Assembly: GCF_047511655.1 (NCBI RefSeq)
Contig: NC_133390.1
Location: forward strand, 157,167,583-157,231,582
Origin: Castor canadensis
Taxonomy: Eukaryota > Chordata > Mammalia > Rodentia > Castoridae
DNA: 64,000 nucleotides
Reading direction: 5' to 3'
Positions 41,642-53,600 of this stretch are shown in pieces; the first letter of the stretch is position 1; every line of letters starts with the position of its first letter. Under the pieces are notes generated by a model. That model saw only the letters and a program-made list of their open reading frames with translations. It did no database searches and was not told the DNA's origin. The position numbers and the translations under genes were made by a program.

Positions 41642-44600
41642 GTGAGTCCAGCCCCAAAGCGAGTGGTGGGTGGCATGGGGTGGGCTGAGGGCCCAAGGAC
41701 CTTCCCCACTAGATTCCATACCGTGTGTCTAGGTGACTTCTCCTCTTTGGCCTAGTTTCCCCTTTTTCTTTCAGCTGCCATTTCCTGGTACTTACTGTGT
41801 CAGGCATCATGCTGGGGGCTTTCCACTCGCTCTCATGAGGCAATAGAAAGCAGTGGTTATGAACTTTGGCCTTGGAGTCAGCCTTCCTGGGTTTCAAATC
41901 CTGATTGCATGACTTGACTTCTCTGAACTCAGTCTTCCCATCTGAAAAGTGGGTATAATTATCCATATCTCCAAGGACTGGCATACGGATTAAATGTAAT
42001 GACCCATGGAGACACACAGTTCCCAGTGCACAGAAGGTCCTCAAATGCGGGCACTGTCATTATTCCTGCCCCCAATCCTTAGGTCCCTACTTTGTCAGCT
42101 GGCGAATGAGGCCTGGCTCCCAGCCCCAATCCTTGCCTAGGGCACAAGGAGAATAAAAATGAGAGCATTTTATCCCACAGTGGTCTCCAAGCACTCACAG
42201 GCCTTAATGTCTCCATCCATCAAGTGGGGACAGTGATTCTGGCTTTGATGTTTCCTAGCGATTGCTAATGCATGAGGAAGCAGATTTTTTTTTCTTTTTT
42301 TAATGCTGCAGTGAGGACCACTTGGAAGGGAAAGTGATGGGAGGAAATCCACCAAAGTTTGGCTGAATGAGGTGGAAATTTAGATAAAGGGAAACCAGGC
42401 AAACCAGGATGGATAATGAGCTTATTAGATAGGGATGTGCACAGGCCTGGAGAGTCTTCTCCATCCGCCTCTGCCTTTACTGGGGGGAGAAGTGAGGCCT
42501 GGACAGCAGGGAAGGCCCAAGGTGGGGCTGGGAGGAGACCCTGACTGACTGCCATGCCTCTCCACAGCCATCTCCGGCACGCTGCAGCAGAGCGATGCTT
42601 TCCGCTCAGCCCTGAGGGAGGTGCCCATGGGTAAAGCCCGTGGTGACGGTGGCGGGCCCCTCCTGGGAGGGCTGCTTGGTGGCAGTGGAGGCGGAGGTGG
42701 TGGGGGAGGAGGGCTTTTGGGGGGCCTGCTTGGTGGTGGGAGTGGAGGGAGTGGTGGTGACCTGTTGGGTGGAGGCTTACTAGGAGGCAGTGGAAGCAGA
42801 GGTGGGGGGCTGCTGGGGGGGAGTGGGGGGCTTCTGGGTGGTGGTGGTAGCCATGGTGGGGGGCTGCTGGGGGGCGGTGGTAGCAGTGGTGGGGGGCTGC
42901 TGGGAGGAAGTGGGGGGCTTCTGGGTGGTGGTGGTAGCCATGGTGGGGGGCTGCTGGGTGGCGGTGGTAGCAGTGGTGGGGGGCTGCTGGGAGGAAGTGG
43001 GGGGCTTCTGGGTGGTGGTGGTAGCCATGGTGGGGGGCTGCTGGGGGGCGGTGGTAGCAGTGGTGGGGGGCTGCTGGGGGGAAGTGGGGGGCTTCTGGGT
43101 GGTGGTGGTAGCCATGGTGGGGGACTGCTGGGGGGCGGTGGTAGCAGTGGTGGGGGGCTGCTGGGGGGAAGTGGGGGGTTTCTGGGTGGTGGTGGTAGCC
43201 ATGGTGGGGGGCTGCTGGGGGGTGGTGGTAGCAGAGGTGGGGGGCTGCTGGGAGGAAGTGGGGGGCTGCTGGGAGGAAGTGGGGGGCTTCTGGGTGGTGG
43301 TGGTAGCCATGGTGGGGGGCTGCTGGGGGGCGGTGGTAGCAGTGGTGGGGGGCTGCTGGGAGGAAGTGGGGGGCTTCTGGGTGGTGGTCTTTTGGGCGGT
43401 GGCCGACACCATTACAACGACTACAGACGCGCTGAATTCCCCCGAGGTGTCGGTGGCGTTCCCTACAACGACTTCCATGTCCGAGAGCCTCCCCCAAAAT
43501 ATACCAATGGCAGACAGCTTGGCGGTAATTACAAATATGGTCACGTTGAGGCCAATGACAACACCGCCCAGCTGGGGGGCAAATACCGGTACGGTGAGAT
43601 CGTGGAGTCGGACGGGAGCACCAGGGACCTCCGGCGGGAGGACTACCGCTACGCGGAGGGCGCGTACGGCGGCCACCGGGGCCACGGGCGGTACCGGGCG
43701 GCCGCGGCCCGGCGGAGGCGAGAGCTGCGGCCCGGGGAGCTCCCGCCCGGCGTGGCCACCGGCGCACTGGGACCCGGCGGCTTGCTGGGCACCGGGGGCA
43801 TGCTGGCGGCCGACGGCATCCTGGCGGGCCAAGGCGGCCTGCTGGGTGGAGGTGGTCTTCTTGGCGACGGGGGACTTCTCGGAGGGGGAGGCGTCCTGGG
43901 CGTGCTCGGCGAGGGCGGCATCCTCAGCACCGTGCAAGGCATCACGGGGTGAGCAGGGGCCAGGCCCTCCCTCCCAGACCCTCCCTCCCAAGGCCGGGTG
44001 CACAGGGGCGACCACCCCCTGAGGTTTTCAGAGAGCCCCGTGTTAACGTGGTTTGGGCTCTTGGTCTGAAAAAGAACTCAGTCTGAGACCCAGTTCTGCC
44101 TTTTATGTTTGTGTGTGACCTTGGGCCATTCCTTTCATCTCTCTGGGTCTCAGTTTCCCCATCTGTAGAATGGGCAGAGTAATACAGGGTAAGTGGAAAA
44201 AGCGCAAGGATTTAAAATTACAACACATATGTAGCATATCAGATGATTTTACATATTGTTATATGATAATGTAATATAATTATATCATAATTATAATTTC
44301 AACCATGCCTAGGCTCCTCTTCATAGCCATTTAATTCAACAACTTAGGCAGAGCTCCTATTACGTGACAGTGTGTTGGCTCTGGGGACAAACTCAATGGC
44401 TAGCTCAGAAAGGACACATCCCTGAGCCCATGAGCTTGAGCTGGTGGGTTAAGTGGATAAAGAAGCCAGGGAATAGTGGACTGATCACATGGTGCGGAGA
44501 AGTTCCCGGCCAGTGGGAGGTGCAAAATGAGGGATTTGCTTGAGGGACTTGCTTATACAGAGATCAGACAGCGTCCTGGAGGATGTCCTTGCTGACTCTG

Positions 44601-47600
44601 AAAAATGTGTGGGAGAGACAGCTGAGGGCCAGAGACAAGCAGAGTCATTTTGACAGGGAGAAAAAGACCAGAAGAGCCGCAAAGAGTGGAGTCAAGGGAT
44701 GGAAGGGGTGCAGAGAAGGGGTGCGAGGGAGGCTCTCCAGGCAAGTGAGTAGCAGTGGGCCGCCTTCTCACCGACCTCATCCCACAGGCTGCGAATCGTG
44801 GAGCTGACATTGCCTCGGGTGTCCGTGCGGCTTCTGCCTGGTGTGGGTGTTTACCTGAGCCTGTACACCCGGGTGGCCATCAATGGGAAGAGGTGTGTGG
44901 AGGGGTCCCTGTCACTCTGTGCCCAATGGGGGAGCTTGGTCAAGTGGCCTCCCTCTCCTCTCTACACTGGCCTGCGTAGCTGTAATGTGGGGACCAGAAA
45001 ATCCCATGTCCTAACTCGAAGTCAGCCTGTGGTCTCCATCAACAGGGCAGGCAGCCGGGTTAAGCTCTGGATGGTTGGAGTCCAGGGCACAGCTTGGGTT
45101 CCATTTCTGTTTTATAAGCCTCATGACCTTGGATCAATCTCTTCACGTCACTGAGCCTTAGTGGCTTCACCTGAACAGGGATACTAAGACCACCCATTCT
45201 TCCAGGTGGCCATGGCCACAGACAGATTCAGCCTCCCAAATGATACCTGCCATGCAGGAGATGCTTATTAGAGGATATCAGAGCGTGGACTCTGCATTGT
45301 TTTGTTCCCAAGGGATAAGGTCATGTATACAAAGCTAAGTGACTGGATGGTTACCTTGGAAACCAGAGTTTACACTGACCCCTGTTCCCAGACTTTGATG
45401 CTCTCATGGTCTGAGTAGGAGAGAGATTTATGCGTGGACACCTTGAGGGATCCAAGATGGCTTCAGATTTGGGACCCCTGCAGATGAGCGAGGGGTTTAA
45501 TAGATGACAGAGAGAGCCAGGGCTCAAGCCTGAGGTCCAGGTGCCAGTTAGGCCTGTGCAAGGGTGAGCTGCCTGGTGGCTGATCTATGGCTCACTGTCT
45601 CCCTGGCCTCTTGGTTTCCTCCAGTCTCATTGGCTTCCTGGACATCTCGGTGGAGGTTAACATCACAGCCAAGGTCCGGCTGACCATGGACCGCACAGGT
45701 TATCCTCGGCTAGTCATCGAGCGCTGTGACACCCTTCTGGGAGGCATCAAAGTCAAGCTGCTGCGGGGGTGAGCACCGCTGGGCCTTGGGAGGTGCTGAA
45801 GGGATCTGTCCCTGTCAAACAAAATTGTACCACTCCCCTGCCCCATGGCCCTGGGGCAGCAGAGCAGTGACACTGTGGGGACAGTGAGGACTCATGCTGA
45901 GCCATCCCAACTCCCTTTCTGGCTCTGGTCTGGCACTTGCTTGTTGGGAATTCAAGGGCTGTGCCATTGAGCCCAGGATGTGGGCTTCAGCTAGCCTGAG
46001 GAGGGGGTCATGACACACCACATTAACTTTGAAAAGACCTAGATCATGTGCTCAGGAGAACACCTGGGTTCAAAAATCAGCTCCGCTATTCCTTGCTGAG
46101 TGACTTTGGCCAACATATGTACACATGCACACACACAGGCACAGGCACACCCTCCACCCCCCACATGCATAGGCATGCACACACACATGCACATGCACAG
46201 GCATGCGCGCACGCACGCACATATGCGCACACCCCCACATGCACATGCACACCTGGGCACAGGCATGTACACACATGCACACAAATGCACAGGCATGCAC
46301 ACACACACATGCACAGGCATGCACACACACGTACACACATGGGCACACACCCCCACAAATGCACACACACACATGCACAGCACAGGCACAGGTACACACA
46401 CATATGCACACACACATACACAGGCACGGACACACACGCACACCACACACACATTCACACATGGGCACACACACATGCACAGGCATGCACCCACACCCGC
46501 ATGTACACATGGGCACACACACATGCACAGGCATGCACACACACATGCACACACGCACACACACCCACATGCACAGGCATGCACACACACATGCACACCC
46601 CCCAAATGCACAGGCATGCACACCCCCCACATGCACACCTGGGGACACACGCACACACACATGCACAGACATGTACACACATGGGTACACACACCCACAC
46701 ATGCGCACACACATGCACACATCCATACATGCACATGCACAGGCACACACACATATGCACACATACGCACAGGCATGCACCCACACCCACATACACACAT
46801 GGGCACACACACATGCACAGGCATGCACACCCCCCACGCACCCCCCCACACACACGGGCACACACATGGTACATACACATGCACATGTGTTCTCAACCAT
46901 CCAAAGAGGACTAGAACCTGGATCAGCCCCCTTAGGACAAACCCACTTTAAAAGGGGACTGGCATGCACAGTAGGCTTTGGGGACTTACTCTAACAGGAC
47001 TTTGCGTTGTCAACCTGGCATGGCAGTAGACAGTCAGCTGCCACCTGGGAGGAGGGAACCAGGCAGTGTCCAGTGGGGCACCTGGGGGCATTTTGAAGGG
47101 GCAAGTTCACCAGGGATGCTTTTGTGTTAGGGTTGTCTTGCTTCCCTCTGCTCCTTACTGCAGTGCCCTGAATACAAATTCTTGGATTACAAGTCTGTCT
47201 GTCTGTCCATCTGTGTGTCTTGTCTATGAGTCATCAACCCATCATCCTCCTTAGTCACTGGCTAGGATGGTTAGTTAGGAGCCTGCTGGGGCACTAGAAC
47301 TTGCTCCAGGTCACTTTTCAGGACCTCAGTTTCCTTGTCTGTAAAATGGATCACACATATCCTGATGTTTTTAGCACCATTATCCTTTAAGTGTGGACCA
47401 CAAGAGCACATTTTACCCACCACATTTCTTCCTCCATCCCTTCCACAAATATTTGCTTAGCCCCTGGAATGTTCTAGATACAGTGTGTTGTGCTTGGATA
47501 AAGTAATGTATTCCTCTGCCCTCTGGGAAGATTACACAGGCTGCAGGGCATGGATTTTGCAGCTGAGAATCAGGAACACCCCAGTTCATGCCCGGCATGC

Positions 47601-50600
47601 TGGAAAGCCCAAGCAGCTTTTGTTTGTTGAGTGAATGAATGAGTGAAAAGATAAGCAATTTGCTGGTGGTCTGTCTAGGTCCAGTGAAGGGCATGCATTC
47701 TGTCCTTTTTGTGTGACCGTCCAGTGCTCAAAGGCTCTCTGTACTCCAGGACTGGGCTGGGCACCCTGGTGTAGACATCCCTGGGCCCCTCCATGGCTAC
47801 ACCCTGCTCCTCTCTCCTTAGCCTTCTCCCCAATCTTGTGGACAACCTAGTGAACCGAGTCCTCGCCAATGTCCTCCCTGACTTGGTAAGAACGACGGGC
47901 GTGTGAGAGCTGCATCCCTTGGTGCACCCGGAGGGGTGGAGGAGGCAGGGGCCTGGCATGTCCTTGGAAGTTGGAAAGGACCCTGGGAAACATGGAAGGA
48001 CAAATAGGCCTGACACAGCTCTGGGCTCCACCCCACTGGGCTCTTCCTAGCTGTGCAGCAGGTGGCATCACCTCCCTGAATCCCAGCTTTCCTGTGTCTA
48101 AGAGCACCCTGGGCTGTGGGAGGATAGGGCCTGGCCTAGTCAGTCAGCATCAGCAGTAGTCAGTATTACAGGTGCCTATCCTTTCCCAGCTCCCTGCAGA
48201 AATCCACGCCTTTTCTCCCCACAGCTCTGCCCTATCGTGGATGTGGTGCTGGGCCTCGTCAATGACCAGCTTGGTCTTGTAGACTGTGAGTGCTTCTGCT
48301 CTGTGGCATTTGGCCAGTGTCTGAGAATAGCTGCTCAGGGCCCAGCCCCAGGGACACAGTGGCACTTGGGAGAAGGTTCCAGTATGGGGGGATTGCAGGC
48401 CTGCCCACCAAGTCTTTCCTCTTGTCCACAAATACCCCATCAAGCCCCAGAGGCAGGAGCTCCCACCTGGACCAGGGAGGCTCCAATCTGAGACTGCAGC
48501 ATTGCTCAGTCCTGGCTGCTGTGGACATGAGAAGACCCCCAGTTTCCTTGTCTCTAAAATGAGGGGGGTGGTTTCCACTCACAGAGGGACCTGAGAATAA
48601 CAGCAAGAGGCTGCACAGATACTGATAGGACCACAGAACCTCAGTCCTGGATTTCTGCATGAATATCCGCAAAGCAAGGCTGCCCTGTACTGTAGTGCAG
48701 CTTGTGCACTGCACAATTCTTGGCCCCCTCCTTTCTCGTAATGACGACACCTCAAGTTGTGTAGTACTTAGTCTCTTCAACCACACAGTGCAGCCCTCTG
48801 TGAAAGTGATCCACATCTCTGGGATCACCAGGCAGTTTGAGGATGGCTTTTCTGCACAGGTAGAGCTCCCTTTGCAGCCAGAGATGAGGAAGGAAAAGCC
48901 CAGAGTGACACTGCCTATTACAGCAGTCAGGGAAATACCAGATCCAACTAAGCACATTGTGGAGTGCACAGCACTTCACAGTTTACAAAGCTCATCATCA
49001 GCTGGGATCTCAACCCCCCAAAACACCATAAAGTCCAAGAGGTTACATTAACCCTTTTTACAGAGGATGAAATGGGTCCAGAGAGGTGCACTGACTTGCC
49101 TGAGGTCGTACAGTAAGGAAGAGGCAGAGCTGGGGTTTGAGCCTGGAATGTTTGCTCTTTGTTCCTGGAGCTGGAACCTTGGTCCACACCCCACACACAG
49201 CCATCCACAGGCACAGGGAGGACAGAGGGTGTCTGGGTGGGTGAGGGGAGGGCCCTGTGACCCCTGCCTTTGCCTGCAGCGCTGGTGCCTCTGGGGATCC
49301 TGGGGAGTGTGCAGTATACCTTCTCCAGCCTGCCGCTAGTGACCGGGGAGTTCCTGGAGCTGGACCTCAACGTGAGTGCTGGGGCTCGGCCAGGAAGCAG
49401 CCTCCTCCCTGAGCGGGGTGTGGGCGAGGCCGGGGGCTTAGGGGCAGATGGGTGGGAGCACTGTGTGAACAGACCCACTTCTGATTACAAGCGATGCCCT
49501 AGGCATTGTGCCAGGATACCTGACGCTGGCTCTCTGTGCACCAGACACATTGTAAGTGCTCTGTGTAGATGGATTCAGTCTGTCCTCCCAGCAACCACAT
49601 GAGGGCTTACTGAGGAAATGGAGACACAGAGAGGTTATGCCACTTATCCAAGGTCACACAGCTAGTAAATGCAGACCTGAGGTCTGAATCCAGGCAATCC
49701 AGCTTCCAGCTGCTAGAAGCTGCTGCTGTGGCTTGGGTTTGCTGGAGGAATGACTGGCCTTGCGGTGCTGGTAAACGTTTAGCAACCAGCTTCCATGAGT
49801 TCTTTCTTTCTTTTTATAAAGTCCTGATGGGCAGTGTTTTCTGCTTTCCATGGTAGAAAACCTGCCATGGCCAATTGCAAGCTGCCAATGTGACATCCCT
49901 GAACGTGAAGCTGAGAAGAGATGTGTGAATTGAAGCTGGTGTGCACTGGTGTGAGCTGGCTCCTCGGCCCCTGTGGATCTGGCCCTGATAGCACACAGAC
50001 ACAGTAATAACTACCCCAGGCCACACAGACGTAGGCACCTCTCCACCAGCTCCATCAGCATCATGAGACTCACCTGCATAGACAGGCACGCCTGTGCACA
50101 CGCATGCACACCTAATATATGCATAAACAGAGACACTTGTTGCTGACCTGCTGTGTGCCAGGCCTTGGCTGGGCGTCAAGAGGTGCAGTGATGAGCAAGA
50201 CAAAGTCTCTTCTCGGAGGGAAATTGCAGTCTATTAGAGTCCAGGCCACAAAGAATCAATTATTGATCTAGGGCTGGGATAGAGTATAAGGCAGGGGAAG
50301 GTCAAGGAGGACTTCCTGGAGGTGACTCTTGAGCTAAGATCCACCAGACAAGAGAGACCATCAAGGGAAGAGTGGAGGAGGGGCTTGTCCTAAAGGCTGC
50401 CTCCATGTCAGGGGTAGAGAGATGGTCAGAGGACTGACGAGGCCCTGGAGGCTGAGCTTCAGACAGAAGGCAAGGGGCAGAGGGCCTGGAGAGGAGGCTG
50501 GAGAGGCCCCTGGGGCAGATTGCACAGAACATCGTAGGCATGGAGAGGACTGTAGTCTTTGGGGAGAGGCAGTGTCAATGCGTATTGAGCAGATGCACAC

Positions 50601-53600
50601 ATGTGGTGTGACTGAGACAGAGAATCTGTGCCATATTGTATATCTATGTATGTGTGTAAACTTGTAATTACAAGTGATCGTTAGGCAAGGACCATCATAG
50701 GTCCCATTCCATCACGGGCCAAAGAAGAGCTGGAGCCATATGTAAGTGGCCAAGACCTCTGGGCTTCATCAGGGTAGGCTTCCTGGAGGCCTCTCTGCAG
50801 TCCCCAGCCTCCCTTCTTGACCCACAGCCTCTCTGCTCCCACAGACTCTGGTTGGGGAGGCAGGAGGAGAACTTGTCGACTACCCGCTGGGCCGGCCAGC
50901 CATGTTACCCAGGCCCATGCCAGAGTTGCCCCCCATGGGTGACAATACCAATTCCCAGCTGGCCATCTCTGCCAACTTCCTGGGCTCCGTGCTGACCATG
51001 CTGCAGAAGCAGGGTGCCCTGGACATCGACATCACCAACGGCATGGTGAGTGCTGTCCCCGTAGGGCGAGGCGGGTGAGCCTGTGATAAGTGCCTCCCCT
51101 CATCCTGCCTGGCCTGTGGCCTTGGAGAATTTGCTTCTGAGTGAACACTGGGGACGGCTGCCCCTGCCTGACCTCCAGGTTTCCGATGGACATCTGTCAT
51201 GCCACCCATCCACATCTACCCATCATCTCTCCCTTCCTCCCTCCTTCTCTCCCTCCCTCCATCCTCCCGCCCATCTACTCAACCACCTACCGTCCACTTA
51301 TCCATCCGTCATCCTCTATCTGTCCATCCTGTGTAGTGAACAGTTTCGGGTGATTTTAATTAATTAATTAAGTTGTAGGACTGGGGATTGAACTCAGGGT
51401 CTGTGCATCCTAGGCAAGTGCTCTGTACCACTGCAGCCACGACCCCAGTCTTTTCGTATTTAGTTTGTTTTTCAGATAGGATTTTATACTAACTTTTCCC
51501 CTTACTGGCCTTGAGCCATGATCCTCCTACCTCTGCCTCCTGAGTAGCTGGGGTGACAGGTGTGGGCAACCACCTAGTTCTACAATTTCAGTTTTTTGAA
51601 ACATGGCATTTGGCTCCACAAACTTCATTATTTCTCCTAGGAACAAGGTGTTCTCAAAAAAAGCTACACGAATTTTGTCAGTCTTTGATTCCATTGAGAG
51701 GAAAGTCTCCATTTAGTGCCAGTGTATAGTTAACCCTATCCCCTTTGTAGTTAAAAGAGAACAGAACTCATGGCAGAGCTCTCCACAAACTGTGACATTT
51801 GAGCAGGAGCTTACAGCCCTGCCTCATCCGATTGCCTTGGCCTTTTCTCTTTCTGTCAAGTGCACTGCATCTCCATCTCTTAGCATCTGAGCTCTTAGAA
51901 AGTGAGTTGATTTGAAGGAGACACAAAGTAAGTGACAGTACAGGTGGCTGGGATTATAGCAGAAGTCAAGTGTTTGGTGGATACTGGGTTACGAGAGTGG
52001 ACTCAACAACGCTTGCATTTTAGGAGAAGAAAGATTTGGGTCTTGCTTCCTGTTCTTAAAATTACAGATCCGATGAGTTTAAGTGGCTGCCCTGCTCACT
52101 TAGCCATGAAACGGCCATGTGGTCTACACGTGGCCATTGTTGGAGGATGGGGCTCCCCAAAGGATGGGTGGAGAAGACAGACAACCCTGCTGGCTGTCTT
52201 AGAGTGTGTAGGAGTCTAGCCATGTGTTAGCAGATCCAGTCTGTCTCTGTCACTTGGGACTCACACGACCCTTGTCCTTGTCTCACAGTTTGAAGAGCTT
52301 CCTCCCCTCACCACATCCATGCTGGGGGCCCTGATTCCCAAGGTAAGTAAGTAATCCAGGCGGGGCCCTTGTCTTCAGCCTCTCTCTCCCTCTCGCTGCC
52401 CTAGGAACTAGGGTGTAAGGTAAGAGGTTTAGCACTAGAGTGGCTGCTCTAACCTGCACCCCTGGAGTGCAGTGACAAAGCAAGGAGGCCAGAGCCCTGG
52501 GAAAAGGTGCATCCTGAACCCCAGCAGTGGACCTGCCTGCTGAGGTCTAATCCTGGCCTGGCTACCCCTTTACCGTGTGACTTTGGACAAAAGTCCTGTT
52601 ATCTCTGAGCCCTATTTCCTTCATTTGTTTAAAAAAAAATAACAAAAGCATGCTAACACCTATCCCATGGTCCAGGTTGTCTTGAAGGGTAGAGGCATGT
52701 AAAGATGCCAACACAGATCCAGGCACACACGGGCACGTGGGAACTCAGAGGGAAAGAGTCAGGTTTTGGAGATGACAGGCTGACTCAGCACATCCCAGTT
52801 TTATCACCACAGGCAAATGACTCATCTCTCTCAGCCTCAGTTTTCTTATCTGGAAAATGGGGGCAACAGTGCTCACTCTGCAGGGTGACCTGGAATCTGA
52901 AACCCAGGCCCAGAACAGGCATTGGGCAAATGTTAGCTACTACTATTGTTAATAATTGCAATTTCTTTAAAAAATAAAGTATGTTTTTGCCCAATTAGTG
53001 GCCACATGTAGGTAGAACAAATGCCTATCTGACGGCATAATCCGGAAAACAGCTCTGTGTAGGACATGCTACGCATTGATGCTGTGGTCTACAGCCATTT
53101 TAGGAATTTTCCATCTCTTTCCTGTCCTGTCTAGTTTGGGTGGAAATCGAAGGAGTGGGATGGGAGGGGGGTGATGTTAGAGACCAAACTCAACAAGTGG
53201 TCACTATCGCCCTCGTGTGGTTGAAATCAAAATGGCAGAAGCACTATTCTCCCAAGTCCTAAGCAGCAGCTCCGGCCGGCGGGGGGAGCCCTCCATCCCC
53301 GAACCTTCTATTAACTAGACTGCTTCCTATGCGCACTACACTTTACAACGTATGAGGCGTTCTTAGAATCTGCTCTTGCGTGTGGGTCTCACCACCCCTC
53401 CCACTCCCACAGGAGCACTAGGGACAGGCTCAGAGAGGTCTCACAACGAGGAGGCAGTGCAGAGCTGGGCTAGAACAGAGGCCCAAGGCTAGACACAGAA
53501 GCAGGTGTCCAGGTGACCCAGGCTGGGTGGAGTCACCCAGCGGGTCGGGCTGCCTGCCGTTGAGGGCAGACAGTGCAGGGTGCTGAGGGTCTCTCAAAAG

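Noticed and set aside
42265-43767. 500-codon minus-strand open frame (His/Pro-rich) across the BPIFB4 repeat
   Set aside because: It is the complement of the stop-poor 87-bp repeat. No recognisable domain exists outside the repeat, and the sense frame explains the locus.
46039-46994. Open frames of 260-299 codons on both strands rich in His/Thr or Cys/Val
   Set aside because: Generated by the CACACATGCACA repeat; parallel frames are all open and the peptides are pure repeat translations.
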